Shown: positions 54,868 to 64,000 of the stretch, piece by piece
Numbering within the stretch: the first letter of the stretch is position 1
How the letters are laid out: every line of letters starts with the position of its first letter
Origin: Macrolepiota albuminosa
Taxonomy: Eukaryota > Basidiomycota > Agaricomycetes > Agaricales > Agaricaceae
NCBI GenBank assembly: GCA_027475525.1
Contig: JAMWFC010000113.1
Span: forward strand, 1,972,001 to 2,036,000
Length of the DNA: 64,000 nucleotides
Direction: 5' to 3'
Made by a program: the position numbers and the translations under genes
The notes under the pieces: model-generated
The model's input: only the letters and a program-made list of their open reading frames with translations
What the model was told of the DNA's origin: nothing
Databases searched by the model: none

Positions 54868-56692
54868 CTAGGTCGTGACATTAGTAAAATAATTCGAGGA
54901 TAAACAGGTAGAAACCAAACCAATTTCGATAGCGATGAGAGCGATGACAACCCGCTCCAATCGTTCTGCATGCCTACTTGAAACAGACTCTTTCAACAGC
55001 TGAAGCATGTCTTGTAAAACCTACACAAAGTTGCCTGTTCAGAGGGATTTTTGCAGTGCTGGATGCTTACTTCGACTCGTGTGTTGAGGAGATCAATCCT
55101 TTGTGGTATCTCAAGGTAGCTCCGAGCGGCATCATACAATGGCTGGAGGTCAGGATAACTCTGTCAAATAATCAGTCCACCCCTTGGTCTCAGTGGACCT
55201 GCGAATAACGGACCCAAAAGACCTCCTGTGACCTAACAATTAGAATCGATTGATTATAAAATTTGCAACGAACCGGGGAGTCCAGAACAGAGCCTACGGA
55301 ATTGATATTTGTTCGGAGAAGAAAGAGCCTCCCTATATTTTGCATTATTTCTGGGGAGACATATTATAACAATGGATACAGATAATCTGGCCAATATTGA
55401 AGGACGGACCTTTATGAGGCATACCAATTTTGCCAGTTTCACTGATCACTTCAGGGATGTCTTTAGTCTCCTCTATTGTTGTCGAGATCAGTCCTTCAAA
55501 CTTGTATAAAAATTAGAAATTGTCATTGCAAAGGCCAGAGAAGAGTGATTACCAAAGATATTTTAACGGATTGAGAGAGGGCATGAGACAATGACAATTT
55601 TGTCCTAAGATTGACATGAACATGATTGCATTATGGCATAGGCAGATACTTACATGTAACTTGAACCTTTCCTCAAAGTAATAACGTCGTTATAGATTCT
55701 ACCGATTGAATAAGATCGATTTCTCAATCTTGCAGCGAAATTTTGACGCACCGACTGTAATTAGCATAGTAATAATTCAGGTCCTCCATTTCAACATCTT
55801 CTGGAACTGGAATGCTTGACTTGAGTTCATAGTACGTGTAATTCAGTATTAACTCACTGACCCAACTTTTCAACTTCAAAACGTTTTCTTCACGGAATTG
55901 AGCGAACCAGATCGAAGCGATGTTAATGACCGTGACGTACATAGATGACAAAAACCGTTTTTCTTGTGCTTCTGTCATTCCCCATATCACGACTGTCCCA
56001 TACTCAAATAAAAAAATTTCAGCCTCGGTCGAAGTCGTGTCAAATTTATTCTTCCTAGCTTTGGGGACAGAGACATTATCCGCTCTCAGTTCTGGGACAC
56101 CCAATAGGTCACCGGTCACATTATAATTGCCAACGTCGACGTCCGGGATAGGTGGATCATAGACATATGGTGTGTAAATGACTTCGTCGATGAGCTTCGG
56201 ATTCGTGTGGTATGAGTTTCTTCGTGCAATGAAGAATTTCATGAGGTCCTCCATACGGTATGATCTGCACCGTAGTTTATGCATGAGTTCTTGGACAGAA
56301 AGTATACACTACACACCCAGCGGTGGCATATGCTGTGACTCTGGGTAGTGATTTTGCTTTCTTCTTGGTGAGCTTTAAGGCATCTCTCCGCGCAGTGCCC
56401 GCTGGTATTAACGAGATTTGATTATAAACCTATCCTTTATCGAATCTCGCACAGCATGATGCGCACTGAAGCCACACACCTCGATATCTTCTTGTTCTTC
56501 ACTACTCTCATCCACGTCCCCCTCATCACTATCTCCACAGGTGCTAGGGCTCTGTTCTCGGTCCTTTAGAGATTCTCCATGCAATGAAGTTAATTCGGGC
56601 TGCTCAGGGAGAACTTTTAACTTCCCCGCTGCCTTGGTGGATCTGTTTGCGCCTCGAATCTTTGGCTCGAGATTGCCTGACGCTCTCGACAT
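54868..56692 (-). CDS. RMD1: Rmd1/DUF155-family membrane protein
   Basis: Family of membrane-anchored proteins (yeast Rmd1/Rmd8, mammalian RMND1); some members act in mitochondrial translation, and the role here is unknown. Twelve exons: 56692-56480, 56429-56317, 56264-55941, 55887-55862, 55806-55752, 55698-55654, 55604-55553, 55500-55410, 55350-55274, 55225-55214, 55160-55071, 55020-54868. They total 1251 nt, 416 residues, phases consistent. Seen: acidic disordered N-terminus, PRVTAYATAGSYRMEDLMKFF, AEIFLFEYGTVVIWGMTE, EKRFLSSIKRFEVEKL, PEDVEMEDLNYYYANYSR, KLSLSHALSQSVKISLFE, IEETKDIPEVISETGKIG, and a C-terminal hydrophobic helix VVIALIAIEIGLV. Exon 10 is only 12 nt (EVFW). The first exon choice is the least certain part. 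No lesion found. Confidence 0.9.
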
Positions 56693-57099
56693 TGTCTCTG
56701 GTCAAACAGTCATCGTGTGTCAGCATTGAAATTATAGCTTATGTAATAAAACGAGGGTTATGCCTGCTTAGTTCCGGGCTCACTTCTTTTAGGCCTTGTT
56801 ACTATGTCACTATTGTGATATCTACGAGCCACGATCCATGCCTTTTGGCATGGATTTTGCAGCTCATTGGGGGCTTTGCCTTCAAAGTCTTTCCAACACA
56901 GCCTCCACCCTAACTTCACCTCCAGTGGTGATGGCAATGCAATCTCTACACCACCTGACCAACTTCGAGACCTGGCACCAACAACTCAGGCAGGCACATC
57001 AGTGAGGCCACACTCTACAAGATGGCCAGAAGCAGGGTAGTCAACAGACTGGCCATAACAAAGATGTCAGTACTCAGAAAATGTGAGGACTGTATCATG
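56693..57099. other. Intergenic, no gene found
   Basis: Upstream region of the RMD1-like gene passing into CpG-poor repeat sequence at about 56900. Frames here are short and lack recognisable features. Confidence 0.5.
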
Positions 57100-57540
57100 G
57101 GAAAAAAACACATGCTGCTCTTTTGATGTTGCAAGGGGAACACTTAATGTCTGTGGAATTCCTTCTACAGAGCCAGTGAGCACTGGTAACAAGCAGGAGT
57201 TGAGTGAGCTTAGAAGTGAGCAGGAGTCAGGCAAGAGATCAGCAAGGCTAACTGAGCAGTTGAACATTGCTAGACAGCTTACAGTAAGTTCGGTGTGTAA
57301 GCTAGAAGAACACTGCCATTGTTCAGCCTGGAAATATTCTATCCACAGGCTGCCTTTATATACTACATTGGTGGCTATGCTATTATTAATACTGCTTAAC
57401 TAATTGGGCCCTGATATGTAATGGAGTGTGACTAATAATAATTGATGCTGAGTAAGGTCCATGCATATAACTCATCAAGGCTGACTAATAGTAGACAAAA
57501 GGGGATAGGATGAGCTGAGCAGTGATGACACTCTTTGAAA
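57100..57540 (-). repeat. Long repeat, inverted partial copy
   Basis: The reverse complement matches the 3' LTR-like part of 36515-38206: CAGTGTTCTTCT, TATAAAGGCAGCCTGTGGATAG, GTAAGCTGTCTAG, TTCCACAGACAT and AAGTGTTCCCCTT appear in the same order. It is truncated near 57540, before the 5' third of the LTR-like unit. Confidence 0.8.
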
Positions 57541-57811
57541 CTCGCTGCTCCTAAAGACGATTATATATGCATATGTTACTGTTAATACAGAATATTACAA
57601 TATGTAAAACACACTGGATTGGGCGAGACCCAATGCAGGTTACTCCGGATCCTCGCATTAGCCAATTTTTCCCAAGAATGGGTCAGCTGTGATTCTCTAT
57701 TGAGAAGCTAGGAGTCCACGACGCATCGCATGATGACCTCGCAATTCCCCATGAGTAGTGTGGCTCCTATGCTCCGTAAAATAGGGGAGATCAACTCACT
57801 CTGTTTATACC

Positions 57812-59475
57812 CTACTTCTGAAAGGCTAGTGTGAGTCTTAAGACAGACTCGTGCAATGTCGGAACAGCCTGTAAGTAAGGTGCAAGAATTTGTTCATGCT
57901 TTGAAAGATATCCATAAAAGGCATTGCTCAACCAGCGACCAATGGCCTTCATGGCCTCAAATGGAACACCACGCAACAGGTATTCTAGCGTCACTCCAAT
58001 GCGAAGGCTATGACCTTGTAAAGGTTCTAAGTCAGCCGCTTTCGCAGCCTTCATCAAAACTTCCAAGAACTTTTTCTTGGTGGGAGGCGTGGGCTTTCCT
58101 TTCTTGTTTTTATATGTGAACAGAGGGCCTTCTTTGGGAGGATTATTCACCCAAAAATGAGCGTCCAAGGTGCCTTTGACATCTGAGAGATCGTTTTGTT
58201 TAGCCCACGACACTGTTTCCCCATGAACCGCCGTCTTGGTTCTAGGGATGAAAAAGGCAGTTGACTGACACCCAGAGCGGTCAGTAGAGTCAGACACGTT
58301 GCTAGGTTTGACATGGAGTGATGGGTCGAAGGAAGATAAAGTTGGGACCGTGAACTCCCCTAGCCTTGCTGCGGCATAGAAACACGTTGTTGCACAAGCA
58401 AAGACTGCTACATTCAATAGATCGGGTTTGGACGCTGATATTCCCAACTGATCGTGCATTACATTCAAGAATGCTGGGGTACAGGAAGAACAGCTGCTCT
58501 TATCAGTGTCTGTAACCTTGCTTCATTGATGTCCCAGCTGACGTTATGTAACAAGTGCCATGCCCTGATCCCAGCAATGAAGTTTTCTATTGCTGATTTA
58601 GAGTACGTGTCTGCTAATGCTGCAACAAATGCTTCTAATACGCTGTGCGTGACTGGTGCTTGGACTTCTTCCCTGATGTCTCTAAAGTCACAGAAAATAT
58701 GGAATAACAAGAGACCAGTGCCATAGGTGGCTTTTGTGGAGTCTGCCCAGGCAGCACTCATCACAGCAAAGACGTTATTGGCTTCCAGATCTGAGTAAGC
58801 TGAACTTCTGCTGTCTCCTTTACTGCTCTCACAAGTCTTGCGGAGCTTCCATAGCCTCAACCTATCTCGAGCTGCCACATGAGGTCTCAGAGGAGATATT
58901 GCTAGCTTAAGACCTTCAGGGTATGGCATTGGCTTACATTTGTCCACGGTCTCAACTACTCCAGCCCTTGAATTTTTTAATTTAGCTTGCCTACCAGTCC
59001 TTAGGGAATTCCCACCACTCATTGCCTTGCTGCGCTCTGACCTCGCAAGGAGTTTTTCGTGGTAGGTTGTCCATGTCTTTGCTGTGTCTGGAGATATTAG
59101 CTCTTGATCTTTGAACTGACTTGTCTTCTGGGCATTTAGTGACATCGAGGTCAACAACAAATTCAAAGGCCCACTCTGGTATGGGAATGGCGGGTAATAA
59201 GAGGTCTTTGTGGAGGTACTGCCCCCTGGAAGGCCCATCTGCAGGGTTCGACTTACTGGATATGTATCGTGTTGATACTGTAATATTGAATTGCATGCAA
59301 ATCTCATGGACCTGTTTAAAGACTTCATTGATTCTCTTGTTTTGGCTTCTTCCCACCCACCATCCTTTGACCACCCCTGTGTTATCTCCAAATAACTTGT
59401 AGCGCCTTTCCCCTCTGCTTGTGCATGCAATGCTTCCCACCAGAAAGAAGAAACCCACCGCTTCTGCCTAGCCAA
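57812..59475 (-). pseudogene. DIRS tyrosine recombinase
   Basis: Catalyses integration of circular cDNA by site-specific recombination. N-terminal core-binding part at 59475-58465 (SAAWADSTKATYGTGLLLFHIFC, AFVAALADTYSKSAIENFIAGI, WHLLHNVSW). A frameshift near 58468 precedes the catalytic part (VAVFACATTCFYAAARLGEF with the first Arg, HSLRIG with His and Arg, AIGRWLSNAF, then Tyr in YGYLSKH). The R, H, R and Y residues are all present. The N-terminal frame overlaps the RNase H frame of pol, as is common in DIRS elements. Confidence 0.83.
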
Positions 59476-61312
59476 TATCTCGCCCTTGACTCCTCCATTC
59501 TGGCTTGAGCTCCCATGCTTGCCATTGTTTACCGATGGTAATTCCGATGCCTATAGAGGAGCTGGCATTGGAGAAGGCTTGAATGTTGAGGTATGGCTTT
59601 GCTTCTGAAATTCCTTTCTCCATTGACTCACGAAGTACTTGCTTCCACCAGCACAAGTTTTTGTTAATTCTCTTTGAGAGAGTTCTCGGCATAAAAGGAC
59701 GGTTATGGAACACTTCTATAAAGGCCTCCAAGCTGGTGAGATAAGCACACCCCCTTGGCACCACATAACAGGAGTGTAATAGTTTTCCATAAAGTTTTTG
59801 AGCCTCTTCCAGATTGTGAGTTCTTCCCTTTTCCCATTCCGCAATGGCTTGTGAGTATCGCTCCCTCTTTTCTCTTGGAATGCTAACTCGACATTCCTTA
59901 ATGTTCCAAGTAAACCCAATGTAAGGCACACTGTCCCAGAATGGAATATTTTTCCCTCTCTTCCATGGGATGCCGAGCTTATTGGACAAGGCGTCAATGT
60001 CCTGCATTTCATATGAGAACTCATGGTCTTTCGCTGATCTGGGAGAGGCTCCTGACAAATCCCCAACTGTGTGAGCCATGTCCTCATTGTATTCTTCAGC
60101 GATATCATCACAGTCTGACTTTTTCTGATACCAAATTTGACCGCCTCTGTGACTTTTACCTCCATTCCTACTAATTTCGCTTTTCCACCTTCTACAATCT
60201 GCATTATATGTCTCGACAAACTCTTTTCTAATCTGGAAAACCACGTGATCATCCACCCATTTAAAGACTGAACCCATTTCATTCACTCAAAGAATCTCTG
60301 TATCTGCATCCCCCACTTTGCCATAACAACCGCACTCAGAAGCAAGCCCAAAACAGTCTATCGTGTCAATTGCATACAAGTCTGGCTCATTGAGCTTAAC
60401 AACCAGGCCCGGCCATTGGGAGGGAATGATAGGAATAGTGCGATATGCTTCTTGCATGTCCTGCACCGCTGCCTGAGACCCTGGGGGGAGCCTTGCAATG
60501 AGTAAATAAATACTGCTGAATGTACTCCACGTGCAGGAAAATTGAGATGAATCAATGGCACTATTGATTGACTGTATCCCACCTGAGTTGGACATAGTAT
60601 GCGGGTGAGACAAGTCCTATATAAGTCTATACTTTCCAGGTTTGTTAGGCTTGAGAATAATCCGCAGCGGAGAGGTCTGAAAAGGCCCAAGAATAGCCTT
60701 GACTTTCTCCTTGCTAAATGGTCCCAGATACTGGCCGTTCTCAAATTCTGCTGCAATGATCTTATCAAACTCGGGGGCCAGTTTCCAGATAGAAGCTCTG
60801 TTTGGAGGAGTGAAAGTCTTGTGTATCCTGACAATGCCAACATCAAACCCACTCCTGAGATGACTGGCCAGATCAGGAAAAACTTTGGCTGACCCCGCTC
60901 TCTCCAACTCTCTCTGCCACTCAGCTGGTTTGTAGAGTAAAGCAAAACTAAACTGACTGTGCAAGACTGCACCTCTGAGCTCTGTGATCCTTTTTGCCAC
61001 ATTAAGAACACTTGTGTTTGAAGTCATGAAACATGATGGCACAACCACAAGGTTTCTGCCAGTCTGTGCACAGCTCTTTGCCATCTGGGTTGACAAGCCA
61101 CCCGCTTCTGTTCCATGTGACATAAGCCTTTTGACCGTTCCATAGGTTTCACGCACTGCAGTGCCAGATGTTGTGTGTGTGGTGGCTGAGACATACTGTG
61201 CAGGCTGCATTGGCTGAACCAGCAGAGCTGGTAGTTGAACCTGTGTGGTTCTGAAAATACTCTCTGCCTTTACTGCCTTTCCTTTGCTTGTAACTGTGTG
61301 AGTTGGATACAT
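58991..61312 (-). pseudogene. DIRS reverse transcriptase and RNase H
   Basis: A single frame with in-phase stops: at 60617-60619 (TAG, in KYRLI-stop-DLSHPH, where Gln is usual), 60287-60289 (TGA) and 59468-59470 (TAG). Motifs: GQYLGPFSKEKV and KPNKPGKYRLI, PPGSQAAVQDMQEAYRTIP, FGLASECG, KWVDDHVVF (active site VDD), PYIGFTWN, KLYGKLLHSCYVVPRGCAYL; then RNase H with SNASSSIGIGI, FGDNTGVVKGWW and SKSNPADGPSRG. Overlaps the end of gag and the start of the recombinase. Confidence 0.82.
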
Positions 61313-62288
61313 CTGATTCTCATGCAGGCAAGGGCAAATGCTTCCTCTTGCCTTTATTGCTGGTTGTCAACCCGGTGACTTCATTTTTTAAGGCATTTAA
61401 GTTATTAATCACGGAACTTCTCTTGGCATCATAGACTTGATCTTTTAAAGTTCTTATGGCCTTCTCATCAATCAGCCTGATGTCGAAAATCCCAGCTTTG
61501 GGGGGTTTTTTAATCTGATGGTGCCATTCTCTCCTCACTCTTGCTTGATAGAGGATCAAGACTTTAAACCCATCTTGTCTCTCATTGCACAACTTGTGAT
61601 TGGTCAAATGAAAGAAGAAGGCGTGCATCACATCAATCATGTTCATCGGCCAGCTTTCCTGCACTATGTGCTCGAGAAAATTGGTGGAAGCTATACACAC
61701 CTGATCCCAGGCCAGATTCTTATCCTGAGTAGCTTTTTCTTTAGACCCTCTGAAATTGATCACTGGCTTTAAAGACAGCATGTCATCATTCTTAGCCAGG
61801 GTAAAAACTTCACTCAAAGAGACTGATTCATTTTTTGCGGCTTCTGCCCTGCTCTTGGGCATAAAATAACTGAGCTCAATGTATTTGTGCTCTCTGAGTT
61901 TCTTTATAGCAAAGCATGTGGGTGGATACTCAATAACATCCAGAACAGGCATACCAACCACTAGGTTCAGGCCCCTCTCTTTATTGGCTGGCAACTGTTC
62001 CCTAGAGTGCCTGGATTGCAGAGTGAGCTCATCTACAGCAGGCCCTGGGACTTCGTCTCTGTTGTTATTGCCACGGTCAGCTCTCTCTTTGGCTTCCCTT
62101 TCTACTTGCTCTGCTTCCCAGGTTGCTTTTCTACGCTCCAACACCGCTGATCAGAGATTGGAAAGGGCATCTGCAGCTTGTTCTTCAGACATTCCTTCTC
62201 TTCCGTGAACAAAGGCTTCTCTGGTAAACCTGTGTTCCTCAGATCTGAAATCTGGGGCTACTTCCAGATTGGGGTCAACGGTAAGCAT
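60965..62288 (-). pseudogene. DIRS gag-like ORF
   Basis: Starts at ATG 62288 (MLTVDPNLEVAPDF); TGA near 62151; continues in phase through 62144-61320 (LERRKATWEAEQVE, LNLVVGMPVLDVIEYPP, AWDQVCIASTNFLEHI, VRREWHHQIKKP), another TGA at 61320, and, still in phase, reaches CTDWQKPCGC and a zinc knuckle KCS-stop-CGKKDHRAQRC at about 61014-60969. The same bases encode the start of RT in another frame. Confidence 0.72.
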
Positions 62289-62551
62289 AATCATAATTGG
62301 AGACAATAAGAAAACACTTGAGTACAAAGTATTACGGTAATAAAATTTCTAATCGTAAACAGATCAAGTATGAGAGGGCGGCAAAAAAAATTAGAAGGTG
62401 GCTGTCACGAGAAAGAAGAGAATTTCAGTTGGAGTGCACAGCCACCTCTTTCAAAGACCACACCTTGTCTACCACTCGTGTCCTCATAACGAACAGACTA
62501 GCCCTCAAAGTTTAGTTAGTAACAAATATATGGTACTTTTCTGATCTTAAA
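62289..62551. other. Spacer between DIRS element and long repeat
   Basis: Probably the DIRS leader and terminal repeat; AT-rich, with a short basic frame (RRWLSRERREFQLECT at 62297-62515 plus) that I could not assign. Confidence 0.35.
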
Positions 62552-64000
62552 GTCTGTGTTGGGCATGCTAGAATGTATTGAGAGAGTCCTGGGCAGGTCT
62601 CAGAGAACACATCAATAATATGGTAAAAAGGTGGAAAGGGGTTCAGCAAGGATAAGGTGCTAGAACTAAAAGCACCTATGAAGTGGGTGGTAAGGCAAGT
62701 GCAGTAAGACAAGCAGCAAGAATACAATAAGCTTAGCAACTTCTAGGCTGCATTGATGCCTGCCATAAGTGTGAAGCATGATGTTATTGTAAATTGAAAG
62801 TGGGAAATAGCAAGTGCCAGAGAGGTTTCATTAATCAGCGACTAATTGCTAATTGACTTTACTGACAACAGCCGACTACTTGACCATTGCTGACTAAAAT
62901 CTGATCTGAAGTGTAATGTAGACAAAAGTAAGCTGAGGCAAGAAACTCTGTTTTGGGTTGGTGAGGTACAAGTTGGTAAGTATTTTTTATACTACATTGA
63001 GTTCACCATTGCCAGATAACTAATAATGCCAAAGTGCAGTGAACTGGAAAATTTTACAAGGTAGCTCCAATGGCTTCACAATCCTGCCATCCATCTAACA
63101 TGCTAAGTGATGCCAGGCAGCAGATCGTGATGCTAAACTATTAGTCTATCAAACCTGCTGTCTGCCCAATCTGCTAAGTGATGTCAGGCACTAAATCAAG
63201 ATGCTAAGCACTGTCAGATGCCAAGGTCAAATGCCAAGCTGTCTATCATTTTTTGATAGATCATCAATTCTGTTGCTAAGTGCTGTCATTAATGATTGAT
63301 GTCATCTGTCAGTTGTCATTCTGTCTGCCATCAGCACTATCATTGATCAAATCTGCTTCTTGCCATGTGCAGCCATTAAATATCACCAAAATTGGTCAGA
63401 TTGCATGCACTAAAGTATCCTGAGCCAGTGCTATACTGCTGTGGCCTGCTATTGATGCATTGATCCTGTATAGGGTCTTATCAGTGGTCATTCATATGTG
63501 CTAAGAGTAGACACATCATCAGACTAAGCTCAGAGTAGAGTTGGACATGGTCTGAAAACTGGTCCCCTGACAAATGTGGAAGTTGAAATCAAGCAAACCA
63601 CTTACAAGCATGTGGTGTTTGACTTGTGAGGCCTTGCCAGGATCCAGACAACTGGGAGAAGGTCATGGTTGATGATTGCTTCTGACCATGCAGGTGTCAG
63701 AGGACAGGTTTTCAGACTGTGTCCAACTCTACTCCAAGCTTAGTCTGACAATGCACCCACTCTTAGGACATTTGAATGACTGCTCAGCCCATCCTATCCT
63801 CTTTTGTCTACTATTAGTCAGCCTTGATGAGTCATATGCATGGACCTTACTCAGCATCAAATATTGTTAGTCATACTCCATTACATACTGGAGCTCAATT
63901 AGTTAAGCAGTATTAGTAATTAGCATAGCCACCAATATAGTATATAAAGGCAGCCTGTGGATAGAATATCCCCAGGCTGAACAATAGCAGTGTTCTTCTG
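62552..64000 (+). repeat. Long CpG-depleted repeat, copy 2 (runs off the window)
   Basis: Collinear with 36515-38060: shared blocks include GAGTCCTG(G/A)(G/A)CAGGTCTCAGAGAA, CCAACTCTACTCCAAGCTTAGTC, TCCTCTTTT(G/A)TCTACTATTAGT, ACTCCATTACATACTGG and AACAATAGCAGTGTTCTTCTG at the very end. The LTR-like part starts about TGTCAGAGGACAGG (63693). Confidence 0.7.

Larger units (their letters stand above)
57600..62288 (-). mobile_element. DIRS-like tyrosine-recombinase retroelement, decayed
   Basis: Minus strand: gag-like ORF, then RT plus RNase H, then a tyrosine recombinase in a partly overlapping frame. This gene order, with a recombinase instead of integrase and no LTRs, defines DIRS-type elements. 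Frames are interrupted by single stops in phase (TGA, TAG, TAA) and at least one frameshift. I could not find the inverted or split terminal repeats, so the outer limits are estimates. CpG-depleted. Confidence 0.82.

Overview
This window is a chromosome segment from a filamentous basidiomycete, most likely an agaricomycete. The host genes are broken by many short introns of about 45-75 bp and include very small exons. They belong to families shaped as in mushrooms: an aspartokinase, a diverged G-alpha subunit, a membrane cytochrome P450, exocyst Sec5 and an Rmd1/DUF155 membrane protein. The mobile elements are also typical of agaricomycetes: Ty1/copia, chromodomain Ty3/gypsy, Plavaka/CACTA-like, Tc1/mariner and DIRS-like elements, plus a tRNA-derived SINE.

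Layout. Positions 1-3684 hold a divergent pair: the 5' part of aspartokinase (minus) and a complete 13-exon G-alpha gene (plus). Positions 3685-5385 are non-coding. A segment of about 2.8-2.9 kb carrying a P450 gene occurs twice in direct orientation (5386-8187 and 47307-50234), and the two copies bracket about 39 kb of nested transposons. In order, the block holds: a decayed copia gag; a very young copia element (9382-15679, LTRs identical by eye); a Tc1 element split by an 11.5-kb chromodomain gypsy element (17066-28569), which is itself interrupted by a solo LTR and carries a long extra ORF between integrase and its 3' LTR; an old gypsy element (29935-35477) interrupted by a SINE; a non-coding repeat; and an 8.4-kb Plavaka-like DNA transposon (38402-46835) with a Tc1 element inside its transposase. 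To the right lie P450 copy B, SEC5 (51231-54701, plus) and an RMD1-like gene (54868-56692, minus, convergent with SEC5). The window ends in a decayed DIRS-like tyrosine-recombinase retroelement (about 57.6-62.3 kb) and another copy of the repeat.

Two window-wide patterns matter for reading this annotation. First, eight unrelated places carry a tandem direct duplication with a period of exactly 77 bp. Six lie in coding sequence, and in all six, counting only one copy reunites a broken reading frame. This is best explained as unmerged contig-end overlaps in the assembly, so P450 copy B, copia pol, and gypsy gag and RT are probably less damaged than they look. Second, the older transposons are strongly depleted in CpG while the young elements and host genes are CpG-rich. 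Many disabling stops could be former CGA codons, which points to cytosine methylation and deamination.

The host genes do not form a pathway. The most novel-looking coding content is the roughly 3.3-kb extra ORF of the gypsy element (17345-20625), which I could not assign to any family.
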